This document shows, piece after piece, positions 43,177 through 51,510 of a DNA stretch of 64,000 nt. The translations under genes were made by a program, and so were the position numbers. Below the pieces are notes generated by a model that was not told where the DNA came from, searched no databases, and saw only the letters and a list, made by a program, of their open reading frames with translations. The DNA comes from Streptomyces luteogriseus (GTDB taxonomy: Bacteria > Actinomycetota > Actinomycetes > Streptomycetales > Streptomycetaceae). The stretch spans positions 8,398,501 through 8,462,500 of the forward strand of contig NZ_JACHMS010000001.1 of assembly GCF_014205055.1 (NCBI RefSeq), given 5' to 3'. The stretch's first letter is position 1; each line of letters starts with the position of its first letter.

Positions 43177-45879
43177 TCACAGCATCCGGAGGTCGCGGGC
43201 TCGGCGCACCGCCTCGCCGCGCCGGTTCACCGCCAGCTTCCGGTAGACGCTCTTGAGGTGGGTCTTCACCGTGTTCACCGACAGGCAGAGGTCGGCGGCG
43301 ATCTCCTCCGTCGACATCATCCGGGCCACGCGCTCCAGGACGTCGTGTTCGCGTGCGCTCAGCTCCACCACCACGAGCGGGGGAGGAGGGGGCGACGGCG
43401 GTCCCGGCCGCCCGCGGGGCAGCGCCGGAGCGGGCGTGAGCCAGCCCGCCGCCAGATCGTGCAGCGGCGCCGTGGCCAGGTGGGGCCGGATCCACGCCCC
43501 GGCGTCCAGGAACGGACGCCGAAGCCGCTCGCGCCGGGCGTCGAGGAGTGCCTGCGTCAGGAGCCTCCGGACGGTCGCCGTGTCTCCCGCCCCGTCGGCG
43601 GCCCGAGCCCTCACCAGCGCTGCCCTGACGCTCACCGCCGGGCCGGTGCGTTCCTCGGCGTGGATGCTGTCGAGCAGGTCGAGTGCCGCCCCGGTACGTC
43701 GTGCGGCGAGCTGGATCGACGCGGCCTCCACGGCGCACACGGGCTGGTCGCCGGAGACCGCCCGGAGTACCTCGGCGGCTCTGTCCGGCCGCCCCCCGGC
43801 CAGGTGGGCGGCCGAGGTGACGAGCGCTTCCTGGCTCGTCGCCCACGGCGAGGCCACGGCGGCGGGGACGGCCGGGTCCGCCGCCTCGACGGCGGCTCGC
43901 ATCTTTCCCCTGGCCATCAGGAGGCGTGCCGAGGCGAAGGCGTGCCCCGCCGCCGTCACCGGATCACGCGTTCCGGAGGGAAGGCCGGCGGTCTGGTCGA
44001 GGAGGGCCTGGGCCCGGTCCAGTTCATCCCGGTCGACGGCCACGGCGGCCAGGACCATCCGTCCGATCCCGGAGCCGGTCGTCCGGGGCGGGCCGGGGCG
44101 ATCCGTCTCGGACACCGCCGCCAGTGCCCTGCGCTCCGCCCGGCCGGTCCAGCCGTTGAGGTAGTCGAGCAGGGCCAGGTGTCCCATCGCCTCCTCCCGG
44201 GGCGCCTCGGTGGCCGGTCCGCCGGGAGCATCGGCCACGGTGTTCAGTACGGCACGCGCGTCCTCGAAACGCCCGGCCCACAGGAGTGTCGAGCCCACAT
44301 GGGTCAGCAGGAGGGCGGTGAGCTCGGGATGCTTGTCCAGAAGGTGAGCCGGTACCTCCTGCCGCAGTTCGGCGGCCGTTTCGGCGGCCTTCTCCACCTG
44401 CGGGGGACATCCGGTCAGCCGGGCGGCCAGCGCTTCCAGCAGCGCACAGCTCAACCGCGCGGCGGCGAGGTCGCGGTCGTCGTCGGCGAGCTGCTCCTCG
44501 GCGTGGCGCAGGCTCGCCAGGCCGTGATCGAGGTCGTGGTGGGACAGGTCGTGGGCGGCGCGCACGAGGTCCGTGGCCGGGCTTCTCGCCTCGGGCCCCA
44601 TGTGGGAGAACAACTGCGCCAGGTCGTGCGAGTTCGGGCCGGTGAAGAGCCGTCCGATCGCGAGGTCGTCCACGAGGGCACCGGCGGCGAGGTCCCAGTC
44701 GTCCGCGGCGGCGCTGTGGGCGAGTGTCTCCGGCAGGTGGCCGTGCCGACGCAGCCACCGCGCGGCCCGTCGGTGGAGTTCGGGCTCCAGCCCGGGCAGG
44801 CGGACGCGCAGATGGGCCCGAAGGATCTCCCTGAACAGCGGGTGGAGCTGGTACCAGGAGTGCCCGAGCCGTTCGACGAACGCGTTCTCGCGGTGCAGGT
44901 CGGCGAGCAGGGGCTCGGCGTCGATGCGATGGGTCAGCGCGTTGGCCAGATCGGGGCAGAAGCGGTCCAGGACGCTCACGCGCAGCAGGAGGTCCTGGGT
45001 CTCCCGCGTCTGCCTCTTGAGGACCTCGGCCAGCAGGAAGTCCGCGACCGTGCTGCGGTCCGCTTCGAACTCCTTCAGATACAGCTCGGGGTCCGGGCTC
45101 TCCCGGGCGGCCAGGGCGGACAGGCTCAGACCGGCGGCCCAGCCCCGGGTCCGGTCGACCAGGTTCCGCGCCGCCTGGACCGGAACGCTCACACCGTGCA
45201 GTTCCAGCAGCGCGGCGGCCTCTTCGGGCGTGAAGGCCAGTTCGGCGGAGCGGATCTCCGTCAGTTCGCCGACCGCCCGGTAGCGGTGCAGCGGGAGCAG
45301 CGGTTCGGTGCGGGTGATCAGGACGAGGCGCAGTCCCCGGCCGGCGTGGTGCAGGACGAACTCCAGCTGCTCCGCGATCTTCGTGTCGGTCACGCGGTCG
45401 TACTCGTCGAGCACGAGCAGCACCGGCCCGTCTCGGTCGTTCAGCTCGGAGGCGAGTGTGGACAGGATCCTGCGGCTCACCCTGGAGGCGTTGACCGGTG
45501 TCCCGACCGCTTCGGAGGGCGGTGCACCGCAGGCGCGCAGGGCCTGCAGAACGTAGGCCCAGAACACCCCGGGGCGGTGGTCTCCGCCGTCGAAGGAGAG
45601 CCAGGCGACCGGCGGGCTCTGCCCGGAGGCCCACTCGGCGGCCAGCAGGGTCTTGCCGGCTCCGGCAGGGCCGTTGAGGAGAGTCAGCGGCGTATTGAAG
45701 GCCTGGTCGAGGTGGTCGGCGAGACGCCGGCGCCGCAGGTAGGTGCGGGGCCTCGCGGGGAGGGCGAACCGCGTGCGCAGGAACGGATTGCCGAGGGGAT
45801 CGGTGTACGACAGCGGCGTAACGACGGGAATCTCGGATGCTCGAGCACGTGCAGGAAAGTCCGACACGGCGCACATCAC
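43177..45879 (-). CDS. MalT-like STAND LuxR-family regulator
   Basis: Regulator of about 900 residues. A STAND-type NTPase module has Walker A 'LLNGPAGAGKTLLAAEWASG' (near 70-90) and Walker B 'GPVLLVLDEYDRV', followed by a winged helix and a long helical repeat sensor region. The C-terminus is a LuxR HTH, 'LSAREHDVLERVARMMSTEE' then 'LCLSVNTVKTHLKSVYRKLA'. A Pro-rich linker precedes the HTH. Such proteins (like MalT) oligomerise on ligand and ATP binding and activate transcription. The GTG at 45879 lies inside a palindrome; a GTG at 45867 preceded by AGGGG is an alternative start. It probably commands the surrounding membrane genes. Confidence 0.9.
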   Translation of the reverse strand: MMCAVSDFPARARASEIPVVTPLSYTDPLGNPFLRTRFALPARPRTYLRRRRLADHLDQAFNTPLTLLNGPAGAGKTLLAAEWASGQSPPVAWLSFDGGDHRPGVFWAYVLQALRACGAPPSEAVGTPVNASRVSRRILSTLASELNDRDGPVLLVLDEYDRVTDTKIAEQLEFVLHHAGRGLRLVLITRTEPLLPLHRYRAVGELTEIRSAELAFTPEEAAALLELHGVSVPVQAARNLVDRTRGWAAGLSLSALAARESPDPELYLKEFEADRSTVADFLLAEVLKRQTRETQDLLLRVSVLDRFCPDLANALTHRIDAEPLLADLHRENAFVERLGHSWYQLHPLFREILRAHLRVRLPGLEPELHRRAARWLRRHGHLPETLAHSAAADDWDLAAGALVDDLAIGRLFTGPNSHDLAQLFSHMGPEARSPATDLVRAAHDLSHHDLDHGLASLRHAEEQLADDDRDLAAARLSCALLEALAARLTGCPPQVEKAAETAAELRQEVPAHLLDKHPELTALLLTHVGSTLLWAGRFEDARAVLNTVADAPGGPATEAPREEAMGHLALLDYLNGWTGRAERRALAAVSETDRPGPPRTTGSGIGRMVLAAVAVDRDELDRAQALLDQTAGLPSGTRDPVTAAGHAFASARLLMARGKMRAAVEAADPAVPAAVASPWATSQEALVTSAAHLAGGRPDRAAEVLRAVSGDQPVCAVEAASIQLAARRTGAALDLLDSIHAEERTGPAVSVRAALVRARAADGAGDTATVRRLLTQALLDARRERLRRPFLDAGAWIRPHLATAPLHDLAAGWLTPAPALPRGRPGPPSPPPPPLVVVELSAREHDVLERVARMMSTEEIAADLCLSVNTVKTHLKSVYRKLAVNRRGEAVRRARDLRML

Positions 45880-45892
45880 CCCTGTCGGGTCA
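45876..45892. promoter_or_regulatory. regulon palindrome R5 (one mismatch)
   Basis: TCACCC-CTGTC-GGGTCA, overlapping the start codon region of the STAND/LuxR gene, which suggests autoregulation. Confidence 0.55.
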
Positions 45893-45989
45893 GGGCCACG
45901 TCATGGGCAGCGCTTCCACCCTCAGCATCCCAGCCTTCCTGCACGGCCGCACGGCGGACCGAGCCACCTCGGAGGCCGCCCCGGGGCCC

Positions 45990-46481
45990 TCAGCGAGGAG
46001 GCCGGGGAGAGGCCGTGGGACGGTACGCGTCGTCGTGTGCGCGCCATGAGCCTTCCTCGGACGGTTCGAGAAGGTTCTCGCGCGGTACGACGCACAGGGC
46101 CCAGATGATGAAGCCCGACAGCGCGATCATCACGATCGACCAGACCGGGTACTGCGGCAGGGAGAGGAAGTTGGCGATGATGACGAGCCCGGCGATGGCG
46201 ACACCGACGACGCGGGCCCACATCGCCGTCTTGAGCAGCCCCATGCTGACGACCATGGCGACCACGCCGAGGGCGAGGTGGATCCAGCCCCAGCCGGTCA
46301 GGTCGTACTCGAAGACGTAGTTGCGGGTCGTGACGAAGATGTCGTCCTCGGCGATGGCCATGATGCCCCGGAAGAGGTCGAGCAGCCCGACCAGGAAGAG
46401 CATCACGGCGGCGAAGGCGGTCAGGCCGGTGGCCCATTCGTCCTTCGCCCTGTGTGACGTTTGGGTGGGTGTGGCGGTCAT
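45990..46481 (-). CDS. DUF7144-type membrane protein
   Basis: Protein of 163 residues with four hydrophobic helices; 'LTAFAAVMLFLVGLLDLFRG' and 'YDLTGWGWIHLALGVVAMVV' are the family signature of small actinobacterial membrane proteins (DUF7144), function unknown. A short cytoplasmic tail follows the last helix. A perfect palindrome lies 112 bp upstream. Confidence 0.82.
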   Translation of the reverse strand: MTATPTQTSHRAKDEWATGLTAFAAVMLFLVGLLDLFRGIMAIAEDDIFVTTRNYVFEYDLTGWGWIHLALGVVAMVVSMGLLKTAMWARVVGVAIAGLVIIANFLSLPQYPVWSIVMIALSGFIIWALCVVPRENLLEPSEEGSWRAHDDAYRPTASPRPPR

Positions 46482-46592
46482 CTTGCGCCTCGGTTTCGAT
46501 GCTCGGGGGCCGGAGGGGACGGGGAGAGGAGCCTCCTCCGAAGGTTCGGCTCGGCGTCCTCTTCAGCGTGCCCCTGGCGGGGACGGGCGGCT

Positions 46593-46609
46593 TCACCCGG
46601 TGCGGGTGA
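46593..46609. promoter_or_regulatory. regulon palindrome R6 (perfect)
   Basis: TCACCC-GGTGC-GGGTGA, upstream of the DUF7144-type gene. Confidence 0.75.
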
Positions 46610-46664
46610 GAGTGGAGCCGCTCGCCTGCGTCGAAGCACGCACCCGCCGTTCCTCACGGCGGCC

Positions 46665-48245
46665 TCACGCGAGGGGGGCCGCTTCTCCCATCAGAGCGCG
46701 TACGGCCTCCAGCGCGTCGGCCCGGTCCGCCGGGACGAGTCCGATGCGGGTGCGCCGGTCGAGCAGGTCCGCCTCGTCCAGGGCGCCCTCGTGCCGCAGT
46801 GCCCACAGCACTTCGGCGCCGGTGACGGGATGACCCGGGACGACCGGCTCGCCCAGGCGCGGGTCCCGTACGCCCAGGGTGTGCACCGCCGGTGCCTCGG
46901 TGCCGTAGCGCTGGACGAGGCGGCGCGGCGCGCGCAGCGCGGCGAGTGCCGGGGGGGCCGCGGCGCCCACCAGCGGGAGCGTGGCGGTGGGTGAGGGACC
47001 GGCGGCCAGGCCGCGTGCCTCGACCGCGGCGTTCACGGCGTCCTCGGCCATCCGGCGGTAGGTGGTGAGCTTGCCGCCGACCACGCTGACCACGCCGTCC
47101 GGTGAGGTCAGTACCGCGTGCCGGCGGGAGATGTCGGCCGTGCGTGCGGCGGTGCCGGGCTGGGCCGTCCCGCTCGTGTCCAGCAGGGGGCGCAGGCCGG
47201 CGAACGCGCCGACGACGTCGCCGCGGCGGACGGGGACGTCGAGCACGGAGCCGAGGATGTCGAGCAGGAAGCCGATGTCGGTCTCGGGCACGTCGGGGAC
47301 GTCGGGGACCGGTCCGTCGAGGGGTTCGTCGGTGAGTCCGACGTAGACGCGGCCGTCGTCCTGGGGCAGTACGAGGACGAACCGGTTGGTCTCGCCGGGG
47401 ACGGGGATGTGCAGGCCGGCGGGGAGCGGGCCGATGTGCTCCGAGCGCAGCACGAGGTGGGTGCCGCGGGAGGGCCGGATCCGGATGCCCTCGACGAGGT
47501 CCCCGGCCCATACGCCGGACGCGTTGATCACCGCGCGGGCCCGGATCTCGCCCTCCTCGCCGGTGAGTTCGTCCCGTACGCGGGCGCCGGACGCGGTGAG
47601 TTCCAGGGCCCGGACACGGGTCAGCACACGGGCGTCGTGCGCGGCGGCCGTGCGGGCGAGGGCGGTCACCAGACGCGCGTCGTCGGTGAGCCTCCCGTCC
47701 CAGGACAGCAGGCCGCCCCGCAGCCCGCCGGGGCGCAGTGCCGGGGCCAGGTGCCGGGTCTCGACAGGCGACAGCCGGCGCGGGGCGGGCAGCGTGGCGC
47801 GCGCCGTGCGGGCCGACAGCCGCAGGGCGTCGCCGGCCCGGAAGCCCGCCCAGGCCAGCGCGGCCTGGCCGCGCGAGACGAGTCCGGTCAGGGGCAGGAC
47901 GAACGGCTGGGCACGCACCAGGTGGGGCGCCGTACGCTCCATCAGCACGCCCCGTTCGACCGCGCTCTCGTGAGCGACGTCGAACTGGGCCGAGGCCAGG
48001 TAGCGCAGCCCTCCGTGGACGAGCTTGGAGCTCCAGCGCGAGGTGCCGAACGCCAGGTCGTGGGCGTCGACGGCGACGACGTCGAGACCGCGGGCGGCGG
48101 CGTCGAGGGCCGCTCCGGCGCCGGTCGCGCCGAGGCCCACGACCAGCACGTCCACCACCCGGCCGTCGGTCGCTTCGGTCAGCTCACGGGCGCGCCGGGC
48201 CGCGGACAGGGAGGCCCCGGCGGCCGGGACGGCGGTCTGGGTCAT
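46665..48245 (-). CDS. glpD: glycerol-3-phosphate dehydrogenase (GlpD type)
   Basis: FAD enzyme of 526 residues, oxidising glycerol 3-phosphate to dihydroxyacetone phosphate and passing electrons to quinone. The FAD-binding motif is 'VDVLVVGLGATGAGAALDAA', with 'FGTSRWSSKLVHGGLRYLA' and 'DGVVSVVGGKLTTYRRMAED' characteristic of GlpD. The C-terminal helical domain (about 400-526) is complete. The start overlaps the TetR stop (ATGA), so the two are translationally coupled, a sign that this is a specialised copy under that regulator. Confidence 0.92.
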   Translation of the reverse strand: MTQTAVPAAGASLSAARRARELTEATDGRVVDVLVVGLGATGAGAALDAAARGLDVVAVDAHDLAFGTSRWSSKLVHGGLRYLASAQFDVAHESAVERGVLMERTAPHLVRAQPFVLPLTGLVSRGQAALAWAGFRAGDALRLSARTARATLPAPRRLSPVETRHLAPALRPGGLRGGLLSWDGRLTDDARLVTALARTAAAHDARVLTRVRALELTASGARVRDELTGEEGEIRARAVINASGVWAGDLVEGIRIRPSRGTHLVLRSEHIGPLPAGLHIPVPGETNRFVLVLPQDDGRVYVGLTDEPLDGPVPDVPDVPETDIGFLLDILGSVLDVPVRRGDVVGAFAGLRPLLDTSGTAQPGTAARTADISRRHAVLTSPDGVVSVVGGKLTTYRRMAEDAVNAAVEARGLAAGPSPTATLPLVGAAAPPALAALRAPRRLVQRYGTEAPAVHTLGVRDPRLGEPVVPGHPVTGAEVLWALRHEGALDEADLLDRRTRIGLVPADRADALEAVRALMGEAAPLA

Positions 48246-48859
48246 GGGGTGAGGGTCCTCTCCAGAACGGTGCGCAGTTCGGCCAGGAACGCCGCGGTGG
48301 TGAGCTCGGGGTCGTCCTCGTCGGTCATGGTGCGCAGGGACAGGGCGAAGGACTGGAGGATCAGCAGCACGGTCCGGGCCTGGCGTGCGGCCGGGGCCTC
48401 GCGCACCGAACCGTCGGCGTGCCCCTCGCGCAGCGCCCCGGCGAGGAGCTCCAGCAGGGCTTCCTGGCTCGCGCCGCGCCGGTCCAGCACGTAGGGCAGG
48501 AGCAGTTCGGGGTCCACGTCGACGATCTTCTGGAAGAGCGGGTGGGCGCGGAACGCCTCGACCCCCGCGACCAGGCCGTCGATCAGCGGCGGGCGCGTGC
48601 CCAGCTCCGGCCGCCTCTCGGGCATGGACCCGGTCGCGACGGCGATCCACTCGCGCGTCATGAGATCGCCGACGAGGGAGCGGACGTCGGGCCAGCGGCG
48701 GTAGAGCGTCATCCGCGAGAGGCCCGCGCGACGGGCCACGTCGGTCATGGTCGTCCGGCGGACCCCGACGGCGAGGACGCAGTCGCGGACGGCGTCGAGC
48801 ACCACGTCGTTGTCGGAGGGGTTCGGCTGGGCCGAGCTGTTGTGACGATTAGGCGTCAT
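48242..48859 (-). CDS. TetR-family regulator
   Basis: Regulator of 205 residues with N-terminal HTH 'TTMTDVARRAGLSRMTLYRR' and a helical ligand domain. It heads the operon with glpD and is divergent from the alkyl-DHAP-synthase-like gene. A near-palindrome, GTAACA-G-TGTAAC, sits three bases from its start codon, the classic place for autoregulation. Ligand unknown; a lipid or glycerol-phosphate derivative would fit the neighbours. Confidence 0.9.
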   Translation of the reverse strand: MTPNRHNSSAQPNPSDNDVVLDAVRDCVLAVGVRRTTMTDVARRAGLSRMTLYRRWPDVRSLVGDLMTREWIAVATGSMPERRPELGTRPPLIDGLVAGVEAFRAHPLFQKIVDVDPELLLPYVLDRRGASQEALLELLAGALREGHADGSVREAPAARQARTVLLILQSFALSLRTMTDEDDPELTTAAFLAELRTVLERTLTP

Positions 48860-48861
48860 GT

Positions 48862-48874
48862 GTAACAGTGTAAC
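48862..48874. promoter_or_regulatory. probable TetR operator
   Basis: GTAACAGTGTAAC, a 13-bp near-perfect palindrome in the 65-bp gap between the divergent tetR-glpD and FAD-enzyme units. Its AT-rich content stands out from the surroundings. Confidence 0.65.
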
Positions 48875-48924
48875 GCCCGACGCCGCTCCAGCGGCAACCC
48901 CGACGACCGGTGAGGACGACAGGC

Positions 48925-50523
48925 ATGGACATGCTGTGGAACGGCTGGGGAGACCCGGCCAGGGCGACGGCGCTGCCCGACACCGTGACCGGGCTGCTGC
49001 GCGACTGGCTCGGCGTCAAGCCGCAGCCCACGGCATCAGCCCGGCTGGAGGAGATCGAGATCTCCACGCCCGCACTGGAGGGCGCCGCCCTGCACGCGCT
49101 GCGCACCGCACTCGGCGATCGGGCGGAGGACGTCCGTACCGACACCGAGAGCCGCGTCCGGCACACGCGCGGCAAGTCCACCCCGGACCTGCTGCGGCTG
49201 CGCGCCGGTGACACCGCCGACGCCCCGGCGGCCGTGGCTCTTCCGCAGAGCCATGACGAGGTGCTCGCCGTGCTCCGCGTCTGCGCCGAACACCGCCTCG
49301 CCCTCGTTCCGTTCGGCGGCGGCACCTCCGTCGTCGGAGGCCTCGCCCCCACCGGCGAGGCGCCCTTCGTCGCCCTGGACCTGCGGCATCTGAACCGGCT
49401 GCTCGACCTCGACCCCGTCTCCCGGACCGCCACCCTGCAGGCCGGCCTGCGCGCCCCCGAGGCCGAGGCGCTCCTGGCCGAACACGGCTTCACCCTCGGC
49501 CACTTCCCGCAGTCCTACGAGTGGGCCACCATCGGGGGCTTCGCCGCGACCCGCTCCAGCGGCCAGGCCTCCGCCGGCTACGGCCGTTTCGACGAGATGG
49601 TCCTCGGCCTCACCCTCGCCACGCCCGGAGGCACCCTCGACACCGGCCGCGCGCCCCGCTCGGCCGCCGGGCCCGATCTGCGGCAACTGCTGCTCGGTTC
49701 GGAGGGCGCCTTCGGCGTCATCACCTCCGTCACCGTCCGCGTCCGGCCCGTCCCGCGGACCCGCCGCTACGAAGGGTGGCGCTTCGCCTCCTTCGACGCG
49801 GGCACCGCCGCCCTGCGCCGGCTCGCCCAGGACGGCCCGCGCCCCACCGTCCTGAGGCTCTCCGACGAGACCGAGACACTGATCGGCCTGGCCCAGCCCG
49901 ATGCCATCGGCTCCGCCGCCGAGCAGCAGAGCGCGGGATGTCTCGCCGTCGTCGGCTTCGAGGGAACCGAGGAGGACACCGACCGGCGCCGGGCGGCCGC
50001 GGCGGCCGTACTCACCGACTGCGGCGGCGAGTTCGCGGGCGACGAACCAGGACGCCGCTGGGCACACGGCCGCTACGCGGCACCGTACCTGCGGGACTCG
50101 CTCCTCGAAGCGGGAGCGTTCGCCGAGACGCTGGAGACCGCCGCCTACTGGTCCCGGCTGCCCGGCCTGTACGCGGGCGTCCGCGACGCGCTGACCGCCA
50201 CACTCACCGAGCACGGCACGCCGCCCCTGGTCATGTGCCACATCTCGCACGTCTACGAGAACGGTGCCTCGCTGTACTTCACCGTCGTCTCGGCACAGGG
50301 CGAGGACCCGGTCGTGCACTGGACGCGCGCCAAGCACGCCGCGAACGAGGCGATCCTCGCGGCGGGCGGCACCATCACCCACCACCACGCGGTCGGCACC
50401 GACCACCGCGACTGGTACCTCCGCGAGGCCACGGACCTGGGCGTGGCCGCACTCCAGGCCGTCAAGCAACGCCTGGACCCGGACGGCCTGCTGAACCCCG
50501 GCGTCCTGCTGCCGGCCGACTGA
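48925..50523 (+). CDS. alkyldihydroxyacetonephosphate synthase-like FAD enzyme
   Basis: VAO/PCMH-type flavoprotein of 532 residues, closest to alkylglycerone-phosphate synthase (AGPS), which replaces the acyl chain of acyl-DHAP with a fatty alcohol to make ether lipids. FAD domain: 'LVPFGGGTSVVGGLAP' and 'GHFPQSYEWATIGGFAATRS'. The AGPS active-site elements are conserved: 'CHISHVYENGASLYFTVV' with its tyrosines, and the triple histidine 'GTITHHHAVGTDHRDW'. 'GRWAHGRYAAPYLRD' also matches. Start at 48925 behind GAGG. TetR/glpD diverge and a lipid kinase follows, supporting a lipid role; other members are D-lactate-dehydrogenase-like, so the reaction is inferred. Confidence 0.85.
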   Translation: MDMLWNGWGDPARATALPDTVTGLLRDWLGVKPQPTASARLEEIEISTPALEGAALHALRTALGDRAEDVRTDTESRVRHTRGKSTPDLLRLRAGDTADAPAAVALPQSHDEVLAVLRVCAEHRLALVPFGGGTSVVGGLAPTGEAPFVALDLRHLNRLLDLDPVSRTATLQAGLRAPEAEALLAEHGFTLGHFPQSYEWATIGGFAATRSSGQASAGYGRFDEMVLGLTLATPGGTLDTGRAPRSAAGPDLRQLLLGSEGAFGVITSVTVRVRPVPRTRRYEGWRFASFDAGTAALRRLAQDGPRPTVLRLSDETETLIGLAQPDAIGSAAEQQSAGCLAVVGFEGTEEDTDRRRAAAAAVLTDCGGEFAGDEPGRRWAHGRYAAPYLRDSLLEAGAFAETLETAAYWSRLPGLYAGVRDALTATLTEHGTPPLVMCHISHVYENGASLYFTVVSAQGEDPVVHWTRAKHAANEAILAAGGTITHHHAVGTDHRDWYLREATDLGVAALQAVKQRLDPDGLLNPGVLLPAD

Positions 50524-50603
50524 CGGCCGGTCCCACCCCCGCGAGCACGCACCACCCCATCAGACGACAGCCCGGCACCACCCGTCAGCCCGGAGGCACA
50601 TCG

Positions 50604-51485
50604 ATGCGACAGTTCACCGCCGTCGTCAACCCCACCGCGGGCGGAGCCACCAGCGCTGCGGCGCTGCTGAAGGTGGCCCGTCTGCTCCGGGAGGCGGGTG
50701 CCGGGCTGGAGACCGAGTACAGCCGCAGCCTCGCCCACGCCCGCGAACTCGCCCGGGACGCCGGGGAACGCGGCCGGGTGGTGCTAGCCGTCGGCGGCGA
50801 CGGCATCACCGGGAGCATCGGCGGAGCCCTCAGCGGCACCGGCGCACTGTTCGGCATGGTCCCGGCCGGGCGCGGCAACGACTTCGCCCGGGCCCTGGGC
50901 CTGCCCGGCGACCCCGAAGGCGTGGCCCACGTGCTGCTCCACGGCACACCACGTGCCGTGGACACCATCGAGGTCACCTCGTCCGTCCACGCCGGCACCG
51001 TCGTGCTCGGCAGCGTCTACGCGGGCGTGGACGCGCTGGCCAACCTCCACGCCAACCGCTCCCGCCTGCTGCGCGGTTCGGCCTCCTACTACGCGGGTGC
51101 CCTGCGCGCGATCAGCACCTGGCGCCCCGTCGGCTACCGGATCACCGTCGACGGCCAGGAGCACACCTGCACCGGCTACACCGTGGTGGCCGCCAACTCC
51201 AGCTACTACGGCTCCGCGCGCCGTATCGCTCCCGAGGCCCGGCTCGACGACGGTCTTCTCGACGTCGTGATGATCCGCGACGCGCCGCGCCGGCTGTTCT
51301 TCGCCCTGATGAAGGAACTCGACACCGGCGCCCACGTCCACCGCCCCCAGGTGCGGGTCCTGCGCGGCCGGGAGATACGCATCGAGGCCGACCGGGACCT
51401 TCCCTACGGCGCGGACGGCGAGATCGAGGCCGCCCTCCCGGTCACGGCCAGGGTGCTGCCCGGCGCACTGCGCGTCCTGTGCTGA
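50604..51485 (+). CDS. diacylglycerol kinase-family lipid kinase
   Basis: Kinase of 293 residues in the DAGK/YegS/LCB5 family. The catalytic-domain motifs 'VVNPTAGGATSAAALL', 'VVLAVGGDGITGSIGGAL' and 'FGMVPAGRGNDFARAL' bind nucleotide; the C-terminal beta-sandwich ends near 'YGADGEIEAALPV'. It phosphorylates a lipid hydroxyl, probably diacylglycerol or an ether analogue. ATG behind CGGAGG, 80 bp after the AGPS-like gene, likely cotranscribed. The usual 'GGDGT' is 'GGDGI' here. Confidence 0.88.
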   Translation: MRQFTAVVNPTAGGATSAAALLKVARLLREAGAGLETEYSRSLAHARELARDAGERGRVVLAVGGDGITGSIGGALSGTGALFGMVPAGRGNDFARALGLPGDPEGVAHVLLHGTPRAVDTIEVTSSVHAGTVVLGSVYAGVDALANLHANRSRLLRGSASYYAGALRAISTWRPVGYRITVDGQEHTCTGYTVVAANSSYYGSARRIAPEARLDDGLLDVVMIRDAPRRLFFALMKELDTGAHVHRPQVRVLRGREIRIEADRDLPYGADGEIEAALPVTARVLPGALRVLC

Positions 51486-51510
51486 GGCCGGGCCGCACCC
51501 CGACGACCGG

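Noticed and set aside
43258..46320. A 1020-codon plus-strand frame
   Set aside because: Antisense to the STAND/LuxR regulator and the DUF7144 gene; no domain recognised.
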